Assembly: GCF_030867145.1 (NCBI RefSeq)
Contig: NC_134434.1
Location: 2,790,001 to 2,854,000 of the forward strand
DNA: 64,000 nt
From: Opisthocomus hoazin
Lineage: Eukaryota > Chordata > Aves > Opisthocomiformes > Opisthocomidae
Direction: 5' to 3'
Under the pieces are notes generated by a model. It saw only the letters and a list, made by a program, of their open reading frames with translations. It was not told the DNA's origin and ran no database searches. This document shows, piece after piece, positions 47,001-58,300 of this stretch. How positions within the stretch are numbered: position 1 is the first letter of the stretch; each line of letters begins with the position of its first letter. Position numbers and translations under genes: made by a program.

Positions 47001-50000
47001 CTCTCATTGTGCCTTTTTTTGCAAGACTAAAGTGCTCTTTGCTATCTGGGAAAGTACTTACAGTGTAATTAAGTCACCCAGTCCCTGTTTGATAAGGGCT
47101 AAGCAGATTGAGTTCTCACATTCCTCCCTCCAAGGTATTTCCTTCTACATGCCTTCCAAGCTTTCAATATTCTTTTAAAAACCCTGATACGAAAGCTGTA
47201 CCAGCAATTTTAGCATCTCTGGCCTTGCACTAGCCAAAGGGGGAAGAGATCACCTCCCTGCCCTTGCCCCCCACTCTGTAAGCATTCCTCCTTCCCACCC
47301 AGCAGCAAGAGGCAGGGAGACAACCCTCCCCTTCCTCCACCCCCTTAGAGGCTCCTATATTTCACCCATTTCATTCCACTGGTAATATCAGCTGGCTGCA
47401 GGCATCCTGTTACAGCACTGCACACTGATAACAGCAGGGTTTCTGTATCCAGGGTTACCTTTGGATGCGTAGGTATAACCAAAGGGCTTAACCTTGCCTG
47501 TTCCCACCCCAGATCCTGCTAGGCTGGTGGGACTATTGCTAACCCAACACTGCACATGGTTTCTAACAAAAATCATTGCTCCTAATGCTGTCCCCTGCAT
47601 GCAGGGCAGCTTGCTAGCAGGTATTTCCAAGGGAGCTCAGGAAGAAACAAATTCAATCTCATTTTAGGAGTGCAACAAGGAGAAAAAAATGTAGTCTCTC
47701 TAGATGCATTAGGATAAAGTTACACCTGGCTCAAGGTGACGCTGCACAACCATTCCTGCTGGAATAGCTTCTTGCTTAAATCCACCCATCCCTACAGCTA
47801 CTGACAGCTCTCAGCAATGGTTGGAACTCAAGAAAGAAGGAAAATGAGGCTTTCAGGAGAAAAACTTTTCTGTTCACCTCAGGGGCATTGCCCTCACTTT
47901 TCCAAGTACCCTGTTCAGAGCACTATGTACAAAGATTATATCCCAGCCTGTGCACCAAGCTCAGCCCAAGCACATCTTTTAGCTTTTAAAGCCTCGTAGG
48001 TAGACAGGGAAAGATTCATAATGCCAGTCCTCAGTTCTCCCAACTGAAATAAATGAAATAAAAGCTGCTGATTTAGCTGCACGCTGAGGCGAACTACTCC
48101 AGCCATGTCTGAGGCAGTGCACGACTTGGGCGTCTGGAGGATCGCGTTGAAGGGCACAGCCCTCGCACTGAGTTGTGCTTCCTGATGCGCAGCAGCTCAC
48201 AAGCAAGGAAGCAGCTGGCGTAGGGGCCAAGAAGCCACTCCAGGATCAAACAAGGCTGCAGAGGGCCCATTTCCATTATGTCCTCTATTCCCCATTACTG
48301 ATACACGCCAAACTCTTCACTCTGAAGACAAACACATAGACACCTTCTCCTCATATAAGACATCTTACAGCTACACCTTTCATGCTGAAGTCTCAGTTCT
48401 GGTGTTTGATGGAAGCTGAAGCACCTCTTACAAGAGGTTTGGTGGGCTGCAACAACCACCGGGGAACGAGCTCTGCCCTTACAGCTCTAAATCAGAGGCA
48501 TCTGCCAACTGTTACTGTGAAGCTCCGTGCCCCACAGGACTACCAACAGCAGCAGCTATCAGGACAAACCATTCCCTCAAAGCAGCCAGGAGCTCCCACA
48601 GCTGCCCCCTGCTCCCAGGCAAACACAGGCAGCAGGACCCAGCATGGGTCCAAGCTATTAACTTAGTTCAATTTTTAGCAACAACTTTATGCAGGGGGAG
48701 AAGGGGAAAGCAGCTTGATTATTCGGGAGAGATTTATGGGACAGTCCCTGCATGTGCAGCAGGAGCTGCCGCATGCAAAACTCATTCAGATGCCCCAGGG
48801 CTACTGCACATACCTAGGGGGACTCCACACCTCGCCCAAGTGCTCCATCTAACACATCTGCTGCCAACGTGTTTTTAGGTGACCAAAAGACAGCTTTGCT
48901 GGGTAAGATGAAAATTACTCTATCCTTCAGCATAAAGCCTTGTTGAAGAGTAAAGAGCAGGTAGCTGGCTTTACAGGCTGGCCCCAGACCCACACGTGGT
49001 TGGCAGAAAGATAACAGCCCTTAGGCATTGAGTGTTTTTCCACTTACACAGCCCTTTCAATGCAGAAATGTACCACTTCTAAAAATCTGCCTTTCTAGTC
49101 CAAATGGAATCCAATCACATAAAATACCATGTACACATTTGAGAGAAAAGTCTTAGGTTATAAATTTGAAACAAAAGGGTGTTACAGCCTTGATGTGAGC
49201 TCTGAAAGTTTTGTACAATTTCAAATGCAAGAACCACTACTTGGCTGGGAAATTGCCCTAAGTCAAGGTCAGTCCTGTGCAAGTCTTGCAAGAAGTCAGT
49301 CTTTAACCTCTACTGAAGGTCCCCAATGGACAGAGCTCACCCTGCAGGATCTCACAAGTAGTGGGACATTTGCGATCAAAAACCCTCTGAGCATCCCATC
49401 AACCCCACCAGGCTCCCAGCTTGGCTCCTCAAGCCACACATCCAGTAGGGAGGGAGCCCAAAGGGGACAGATATTAATGGGGATTGCAAGCATCATACTG
49501 CTGCAAACCTCCTCCCTGCATTCAGGAGATGCTCAGGAGCAAGAGCTGGGTACCCAGCAGCAGGCAGCAGAGCAGAAAATCAGGGGCTGGTAAGAAGAGA
49601 GGCATCAGACAAAGCAGTCAACGATTCAAAGAGGATGCTATTTGTTTGAAGACTATCACATGAAGCATCCTAGCACCCTCCTCCTCAGAGCAGAGTATGC
49701 CAGCCTCTCCAACCCACACTGCAAGTGCTTTGCCAGCTGCCATGGGCCAGCTTTCAAGCAGCAGCCCAGTTTTCAGATACCCCACAGCATTATCACAACC
49801 AACCTTCCTTCCCACTCCTCTCCTCAGTGCCTGCTTTGTGCCAGCTGCTGGCTGGAAACTCATCCCTTCCCAGCCCATCCAGCAACCATGTCAGTAATTT
49901 GCTTCCCACAAGCAAAACAGAAAGCAACATCCTTTTTAGCCTTGCATACAGAGAACAAATCAACACACTGCAGTGCTGTGACTGAAGTTGTCTCGACCCG

Positions 50001-53000
50001 TCACCATCAAGGTGCTGTAGATGGGACTTGGTGTCCACAGGACTGATTTGTTTGTGGAGCTGTTAAAATATCTTCATTATTCTAATCTTTCCTGTATCAC
50101 TTGAATTAAAACTTAAGAGCCCAGATGAGAGCATATTATTAGTGCTCCAACTAATCAACATGAAGACCTTCAAAATTCGAGCAGCAGCACAGAAAAGAGT
50201 TGCTGTCTCGGGGGCTGCTGGTGCAGACACTGAGCAGCTTTTCACCCTTCCTTAGCACCTTAATCACCAAAGGTTCCCAGCCTCATCATGGTTATGGACA
50301 GCCTTACAAGCAGCACACCACAAATTGTTCATCCCATTTGGTTTAAAGCCTGGGGAGCCCAAAACAGGTGAGGAACAGCTTGGGGATTCTCAAGCTAGCA
50401 AGACACTGCAGAGCAGACCCTCAATCTCCCCAGTTCCATGCATTAAACAATCTTTCCTCCTTTCCAGTCCCCAACACAAGCCAAAGACACCCTGGGAGTC
50501 CCGACTCAGTCACTTGTCTCTGACCCAAAAGCATGTCCCTACCAGGCATCTCCTTTCACGGAAAGTCCAGTAACAAGCAGGAGGTTTTTGAGTGCTTCTC
50601 CAGACCAAAGCCCAGGGAAGACATTTCAAAGCACCTGGTGAGTGCAAACACATTGCAGGAGAAGTTATGAAACTTGAGCACAGAGCATAATCCATAGCCT
50701 TGGACTCTAAACAGTGAGGGTCTTTTACCCCAAGCCAGACATCGCAGTGTAAACCTTCAATCTGCCCAAGCGAACTGCAAGCAGGATGCCAAGGCAAATT
50801 GAGGAAACAAGAAGAGCTTCAGCCATTCTCTCCAGACAGAAATAATTCAGCTTTTCCCCCAGCCTAGTGCAGTGCATCACCAAGGTAAGAAAGGCTCCTG
50901 ACTATTTTAATCATTCTTGCTGGATTTGGTCCGTGTTTCCTTGGCTTTTCACATGCAATTAACAAAGTCAGGTTCCAGTAAATGATTTCAAATAAATCCT
51001 TGGACTACTAAGAGACAGCAGCTCTAGAAATTCACACAGTGGTGATTGAAAGCATAGATCCAGATCATTACTTGGGGCCTTAGCTAGCTCATTGCATACC
51101 AGCAGCCTGCATAGCGATACTCTATCTGTTTTCCTGCTGCAGAGCAAAGCTCCGAGAATTGTGCTGTAGTCTGTAGATGGTAACAGCAAAGTGATTTCTG
51201 CAATAAACTTATCAGCAGAGAGAAAGTGAAATTTAAGCTTCTCCATTTCTCAGTCATCAGAAGGCAGCGAAAGATGCCACTGAACCGCAGCACACATGCT
51301 GGTTATGTAGAAGTATTAACTGCTTAATCCCCAAAATCCTGTTCTCAAATACAGGGCTTTTTTTCTTAAAAACCTTGTCCTTACACCTCCAAATCCCAGC
51401 CCTGACAAGTGACAACAAAGGTTTAGCCCAGAAACCTTCCTCAGTAATCTCCTTTTTGGGCAAAAGTCTCTTTCCAATGCCCTGCCCAAACTCCCAGCTG
51501 TAACACCCTGCGGGAACAACCGCAGGCATCACAAGCATCTTACAAGGAATCTGCCAAAAGCTCCCAGGTGAGACTAGAGACCAGGCTGGTCCCACACCTC
51601 CCCGACAAGCTGTGACACCTGACACCATTATCTGCTTTTATCCCAAACCAAGCACTTCAGTGCATATTTAAGGTCTGCCAAATCCTGCTGAAATTGATTA
51701 CCAAATGCTCCCTTCTTCTGCCCTACTGTAAGAAGTTGTCTATATGATGCTCTCAAAGCTCAGCGTTGAGATATTTTCCACTAGAATATAATTAAGTATA
51801 ATAATAATTAGACCATTGTACGCTGAACTACTGCTAACCTGCGATAACAGGGTTGTTGAACAGTGATGATATGAGCACAGCCCAGAGCTGAGCGATTGCA
51901 GTAACATCACGTGTATTGCAACATGCACAAGAATTTAAGCACTTGCCAGTCTTAGGGAGTTTGTAACATCCTTTTCTGTCCCAAATCACACAGAGCATCT
52001 ACACCCAAAACCTCCTGGATTCAGGACACGCTTCACAGGTTCCAACAAAGCTGAAGCGGATGGGCCATGTTACCCACCTCAGACTTTGTTTTCCAAGTGT
52101 TACCGTTTGTTGGCAAATGCCTGAGCCATGAACAGCAGAGGCACAGCTGGTTTCTGCAGAGTTACTAAAATATTTCCAAATGCCATGCCAGGAACTGCAG
52201 GAGTTGTTAACACAGGGATTAAAGCAGGTAGCTGTACCTAGCAGAGCTGCTTAGCTCAAGCACACAGCACGCAATCCCCACCTGGCTGTGCCTTGCACGC
52301 TACACAAGGCTAGAAAAACAATCCCAAGGCCACACTTTCTTCTATTTTCTCAAAAAACACTATGAGCCTATTTACACAAAGTTCATCCAGGAGTTACCCA
52401 GAAGGAACTTGGGATGACGAGGACTGCATAAATGCGACTCGGACACTACAGAAAAGGACCAAAAGGGCTCAAACCTGTCCCCTCACACCACGGCTCTCCT
52501 TCGCTCTCCTCTGCCCCAGAGCGCTGGGGTCAGCAGTGGGAGGGAGAGCCAGGAGTAAGCTGCCCCCTTCAGAAGAGGCAGCCAGCCCATGTTTTCAATT
52601 GTGAGAATCTTTTTACACTTTATCAACATTTTTCCACCCTCAAGAGAAAAAAAGTTTAAAAAAAAAAAAGAGAAGTGGGCAAAACCACCACACTTACCTG
52701 CTCCGAGAGCCCCCGGTCCCCGTGCACAGCGCTGGCGCATCCAGTGTTGTGTCTCTCCAGTCAAATCAAGCCCATTTCCCCTTGGGGTGAGGGCAGCATC
52801 CCACACGAGAGTGAGGACAGTCTTGGCCTCCACAGTCAACCTCCTCCGTGGCTGCTCAACGGCTGCACGTACCACCCAGACAACAAGGGCTGGACGCTGT
52901 CCTGCTACCTGGTGCCACACACCCGTACCCTTCCTCCTCAGCAGGCTCCAGGCTCACAGTCGCATCTCCATCCTCATTTCAGCTCACAGGACCCCCTGAG

Positions 53001-53539
53001 CAGACCATTCCCTCACAAAGCCAAGTTGTGCCACCACTCAGCTCAGTGACTGTTCTTTCACCTCCAAGAGCGTGCAGCTGCCCACCTTCTCACAACCCTG
53101 CCACAAAGAGTCACTGCAGAGAGCCCAGGGCAGTCCCCGTCTACTGCTTTTTAGGCTTCCTAGCACACACAGCTGCTCCACTGGAGATACACCACAGTCC
53201 CACCCAGAGCAAAGGGAAAAAGATCCCAAACTTAATAAAGAAAAAACAAAGAAAACAAAACAAAAACCACCATAAACACCACAACCATGGTTTCTAGGCA
53301 GCTGCACAGAAACTTAATGTTAAAAGCCCTAACTAAAACCCAGAAAAATATCTAAAAAGAAAAACCAAACCCACCTCACCCTCCATTTGTAACCGGGGAA
53401 AAGAAAGCACAGCCCCCAGGACCACCCACACCCAGCTGATGAGACTCAGTCCATTAGGGCTGATTAAGTGGCTTCAGCTGGGGAGAACGTGAGTCCCACC
53501 AGGGAGGAGGCTCTGCTGCTGCCCCTGTGAGGAACAGGA

Positions 53540-53554
53540 CCCCCCCCCCCCCCC
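53540..53554. repeat. C15 homopolymer
   Basis: An uninterrupted run of 15 C followed by GCCCCG. The length may be imprecise in the assembly. Confidence 0.85.
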
Positions 53555-54059
53555 GCCCCGTGACAGCTAAAATCCCAGTATTGAAAAGAAATGTGAACTG
53601 AGATTAATCTTGACACTTCTGGGTCTTGTAATCACAGCGGGTGACAAAAGCGAATTCTGGATCAGAGCCTTTCCCCGAGCAATTCAAACACATCTATTTT
53701 AAGGAACGACAGAGTTAAACAAAGCGGTGACAGCCCATAAGCTGAAAGCTGCAGGATGTGGCATCCTGGGATTATGTTAAAATCAGGCAGTCCAAGTAGC
53801 CTCCAAAATACACATTTTTGTGGAAATCAGAGAGAAAAAGTGCTGCCACCACACAGCCCGCTGCCCCTCACGCTGTCCACGAGTCCTCGTCCCCATGCGT
53901 GCCGCGGAGAGGCACCGCTGACCAAAATTGCTTGACCCCCTTGCAGGATGAAGGCTCAATTTAGAAGGAGGAAATAATCAGGCAGGAAATGAAAATTAAA
54001 TCTTTCAGTGGAGAACGAAGAGGAATGGTTTTTGCATTCATCTGCCCATGCCGGCATCT

Positions 54060-54560
54060 TGTCAAAAAACTGTTACGGGGAAACCGCGGTGGGAACCAGG
54101 GACTTTGGTGGGGGGAAAGCTGTATTTTTGCTACTTGAGGCCCGGCGACTCCCGCGAGCTATCCCGCAGCAACAGGAGATGGGCTCGAGGTGAAACTTGA
54201 ACTTTTGGTGCGTTTCCCCGTCAGGTCCGTTCACGCCTCCCCAGGCAGCAAATCCGTCCGCATCAGCAGAGACGCGAGGCCACAGTGCAGGGAGGTTTCT
54301 CGTCTTCCAGCCCCGCCGGACCACCGCACGCTCCGCACAGCCCGGCGGCACCGGCAGCAGCACCGGCACCGTGCCGGACGCTGCTGGAGCCTGAGCCAGG
54401 AGAAAAGGTGACACCCGCCGAAGGGACAAACCCCCTTCCCCAGTGCCTCTTCTGCGCTGGGGGCTGTGGCACACGCCTGGGCGTGCACAGCCCCAGCCGT
54501 GGGGGGATGTGGGGGGCTCTGTGAGAGGACGGGCCGGCCCCGTGCCGGACGGAGACACTT
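54060..54560. promoter_or_regulatory. Minor CpG cluster upstream of TSEN54
   Basis: A CpG-enriched stretch with CGCGAGG, CCGCCGGAC and CCGGCAGC segments, about 0.7 kb before the main TSEN54 island. It could be a second promoter or enhancer. No transcript can be assigned. Confidence 0.35.
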
Positions 54561-55200
54561 CCAGGTGGTTCTGGCTGGTTCCAGCTGGCTCCAACGGCCC
54601 CGCTGCAGGGCACGGCTGAGCCCATTGGTGATGCTGGTGGTGCCTTTGGGGAAATGCATTTAAGAAAGGGCAAAACGCTGCACAGCAGTGAGGGGACAGG
54701 GGGAAAAGTGTGAGAAATGGCCCTGCGAGAAGCACGGGTGGGGAGGGAGGAGGAGGTGAAGAAGAGGTGGTGCAGGTGCTGGAGCAGGCGTTCCCCGGAG
54801 GAGCCCCTGCCAGAGCAGACATCCACACCTGAGACTAATATTAATTAGCAATAAATTAATTTCCCCCAAGTCGAGTCTGTTTCACCTGCGACAGTAACCG
54901 GTGAGCGGCCTCCCTGCCTTTATCTCAACCCGGGAGCTGTTTTGCCTTCCTCTTCCCCCCCGACCCGCGGGGGAGGGCCCGGGCCCGGGGGGGGCTGCTG
55001 CTAGCAGCCAAGGTCAGCTCGCCCCAGGGACCCCGGCGCGCAGCTCGCTGCACGCCATCAGCGCCCAGCTTCCGCGCACGGTGCAGGCCCCGCAGCCCGG
55101 TGCGGGCCTCACTGCCCTGTACCCAGCCCCGACCGCGCTCCGTTGCCAGCCCCACGCCGCCCCCCGGTACGCCCCTCCCGGCAGCTTGCAGCCCTCCGAG

Positions 55201-55213
55201 CCCCCAGGGGGCG
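55201..55213 (+). promoter_or_regulatory. CTCF-like motif at the TSEN54 promoter
   Basis: CCCCCAGGGGGCG matches the CTCF core CCASYAGRKGGCR with one mismatch (third base). It lies 72 bp upstream of the TSEN54 ATG inside the CpG island. Confidence 0.45.
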
Positions 55214-55284
55214 CGCTAGCGCCCGCCTCGCTCTGCCGGCGCTAGGGCCGACGGCGGAAGGAAGCGCCTTCCCGCGCCGCGCCC

Positions 55285-55313
55285 ATGGAGCCCGGCGGCT
55301 CCGGCCGCCTGAG
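55285..55313 (+). CDS. TSEN54: TSEN54 exon 1
   Basis: ATG followed by EPGGSGRL, then AG and the donor GTAGGG (phase 2). The MEP start agrees with human. The rest of the human first exon (an Ala/Arg-rich segment) has no counterpart here. Confidence 0.8.
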
Positions 55314-58300
55314 GTAGGGCCGGTGCCCGGGCGGGGAGGCCGCGGGGCCGGCCGCGGCGGGGGGCCGGTGCCCGGGCGGGGAGACCGCGGGGCCGGCCGC
55401 GGCGGGGGGCCGGTGCCCGGGCGGGGAGGCCGCGGGGTGGGTGTCGGGGCGCGCTCCCCTCACCGCGCCTCCCCGTCGCCCTGCAGCCGCAAGGCCCCTC
55501 GGCGTCCCGGCGGGCAGAAGGACTTCATCCCCGACGGCTCGGCCGAGCAGGCGGAGAAGCTACGCCTGTGCCGGGAGGAGCAGTGGCAGCTCCTCTCCGA
55601 GGAGCGCCTGGAGCGGCTGTAAGTCCCCGGGGCTGCGCTGAGCCTGGGCACGGGGCGGTGAATCCTTTTTTCCCTGGAGAAGGGGGGGGCGGTCAGAGCG
55701 CGGCTCTCTCCGCTCGGGTGTTGTTACCAGTAGAACCGAGTTGTTACTAGCAGGTGGGTGTTAGCACAGTAAGTTCACTTGCCCGTCCCCTCAGCTCACC
55801 CGCTCACAGCTCACCCCGGCCGTTCCCTCAGGAGCGGGGGGTTGTGCTGGCACGGCCGTGGCTTCAGCGTGGGCGTTCAGAAAGTCCCTCCAGGGGCCCT
55901 CAGTTGTCCCAGGTGCACGTGTAACCCTGTAGCCTTTGCAGGTGGCAGCCACTCTCTGCTTGGGCTTGGTGTGAGTTACGCAGCGCCTTGCTGATGCTCG
56001 TGTGTGGCCTTGTGCAGATATGGCTGACGCGCGGTGTTCCTGGCTTATCAGTCTGGGTGGTTTCAACAGCGGTACCAGTCTCTGGAGGTTATCATTTCTT
56101 GGGAGATTTTCATATGCTGCCTCCCAGCACACGCTTTCCCTCTTTGGCCTGTTGTTTTGTGGTAACAGTTTTTCTGTCTGCACTGATCAGCAGCAGAAAC
56201 TATTCACCTAAAATCACAGCATGGGGGGCTTTAGGGAGAGGGAATGGTGACCCCCAGCAGACAGGCAGGTCAGACAGGGTGGACTGTTCTCTTTCATTGT
56301 TGTCACAGTCAGTTTTGTTCATGTCCATCTGTAAATGTGTGTCTGGGGCAGCAGTGGAGATCTTGGGACGGGAGGGTGACTTGGTAGGTTTCCTTTCAGA
56401 TGGGGAAATTGTGGTACTGATTAAAGATGTAGAGCAAGTCTGTGGAGGACCCTGCAGGTCTTACCTGCTGTTTCCTTGAGACAGTTGCTGAAAATGCATG
56501 TTTGCATTCTTGTGAAGTCACCCTCCACTTCTCAGCTGTTAATTTTTTCCTGTGAGTCCCTGTGGGTAGGATACAGCAATTTGAGAGTGTCTAGGCAACA
56601 TCTGAACAATTGTATGATACATCATGGTTTAGGCCATGCATTTCCAGCAGGCTGCTGTAGCCTGTGGACAGACATCTGTGGTGCTGACTGAAGACACTTT
56701 TGACTAGGTGGTGATGATAAAATCTTCAGCTGGTACTTCTAGACCGAGAGGATGGTGTCTTTTTAAGGCCTCAGCCTGTAAAAATGCCACCTGGAGGTTT
56801 GCTGCCTTTCAACACCTTCCCGAGCTTGTTGTGTTGCTACAGGAGGCGTTGACTGTAAGACATGCAAGTAATAATGAACTAATCTTTAACCTTCTCAGGG
56901 GGAGTCTGGTGAAAGCTGAGTGGAAACCAGGACAGGGCATCGTGGAGCTGCAGTCCCCTGCGGTGAGCCTGCTACAGAGTGTACCCAGTGCCATCATCTC
57001 CTGCCGGCCTTTGCAGATTTGTTAATTTGCTTCTTGAAATGGGAGAGAGCCTGGTTGTCAGCAGGGAACAGCCAGAGCCCATCAGGGATTTGTGCTTCTG
57101 TTCCAGGGGAAGTTCTGGCACACCATGGGGTTCACAGAGCGTGGCAAACAGTGCCTGCTGCCCGAGGAAGCTCTGTACCTGCTGGAGTGTGTAAGTAGAA
57201 TACCCGTGTGTGGCTGGGGGCATTGGGTTCTTCCTGAATGATTGGAGGAGCAGCAGCAGCTTTAGACTGAAGCCTGAAATCACTTGACAAGTACTGGTCA
57301 CTGCTGCGGTTTGCACAGCTGAGAAACACCTGGTTCTTGGCGAGTTGTCTCTTTTAACCTGTTTGCTGATGGAGCTGTTTGTGGCCAGGCCATGGGTTCG
57401 TATGTTGTATGCTAAAGCAACCTCTGTGTCATTGCAAGTGCGTGTTAGTTGGATTGGTGTCCCGGTTATCCAGCTGGTATCGTGTTTAACTCAATCCTAC
57501 GTCAAATATGACAGTAGAAACTAGGAGAGTTTTAGCTGGTCCGAATTTCTGTTAGTACAGCAGTAAGAAGTCAGCTCGCTTATCAGAATGAAGGAAGCAT
57601 GAGGAGCATGTTACAGAGTTTTCTGTTGAGATCTCTACTTTCTTGCTCTGGGGGTGACAAAACATATTTATATGAGTCGCTTCTTTACCAAAATCGGGGG
57701 GGGATCTTGAACTTCCACAGTCCCAGAAAACTCACTGTTATTGGAATTTCTGGAAATGAGATCAAAACATTATCTTCTCTTCCTTCCAGGAGTTAATTGG
57801 AATAAAAGGTTTGACACTGAGAAATCCTTTTCCTCAGAACTGGTGTACAGTTAATGAGGATGTCTGAGACTGGTCAGTGCCTTTTCTGTCATAAGTTGAC
57901 TTCCTCCCTTTCCCCAGTGCATCTTACATATTTTGCAGTGGCAGGGTTCGTAAGTTCATTAGCACAGTCTTTCTGCGCTTCTCCAAGAAGCTGATGGGAA
58001 TTAGTGAAACTCTAGCCAGCTTGGTGGGGCCACATTTAGGCACTAAATCAGATCTTTCCGTGTGAAGGGTGTTGGCACGGAGGCAGTTACATAGCAGCCA
58101 GTGCTGTACGTGCTTTACACGTAAGCAGAAGTCTTTGGGGTTGCTGTTTGGCTTCTCTTCCCAGTATATATGGCAGAAAGAAATTTAAGTGTGGCAGACA
58201 GGGGAGTGAGACCAGGTTGCTTTCAGTGCTCCTCTGCTTGCAGAAATGCTGGTTAGGGCTCAGCTGGATTTCTGTGCTGTTAAGAGGGTTTTTTTGTCTC

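Larger units (their letters stand above)
24641..52680. other. Long intergenic stretch, no gene supported
   Basis: About 28 kb with no frame that shows a recognisable domain or conserved exon structure. The longest frames (240 codons at 24858-25580, 154 codons at 49129-49593) are low-complexity or composition-driven. Consensus-like splice donors occur on both strands (for example plus-strand GTGAGT near 34401 and GTAAGA near 50885), but without matching acceptors or coding sequence they are not evidence of exons. Transposon content looks very low, and no CR1 end was recognised here. Enhancers or long non-coding RNAs may be present but cannot be identified from one sequence. Confidence 0.55.
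52681..54880. other. Region upstream of TSEN54, possible minus-strand transcript, no coding gene supported
   Basis: GC content rises towards TSEN54. A perfect minus-strand donor CAG|GTAAGT has its last exon base at 52698. There is a C15 run at 53540-53554 and a second CpG cluster at about 54060-54560. A 251-codon minus-strand frame (54073-54828) is rich in Pro, Ser and Cys and matches nothing I recognise. These signs would fit an untranslated first exon or a non-coding RNA transcribed away from TSEN54, but neither is proven. Confidence 0.35.
54900..55640. promoter_or_regulatory. CpG island, TSEN54 promoter
   Basis: GC-rich, CpG-dense sequence covering the TSEN54 start codon and its first intron. 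Just before the ATG it contains a CGGAAG ETS-type element (55255-55260), typical of housekeeping promoters, a CTCF-like motif (55201-55213) and an 8-bp inverted repeat CTAGCGCC/GGCGCTAG (55216-55223 and 55238-55245). No TATA box is visible. Confidence 0.65.

Noticed and set aside
54073-54828. 251-codon minus-strand frame upstream of TSEN54
   Set aside because: Low-complexity Pro/Ser/Cys-rich product with overlapping open frames on both strands in GC-rich DNA. No domain is recognised.
56210-56250. CR1-like start (AAATCACAGCATGG)
   Set aside because: Only the first dozen bases resemble a CR1 terminus; the following sequence lacks the GGAAGGGACCT and AGTCCAACC blocks.
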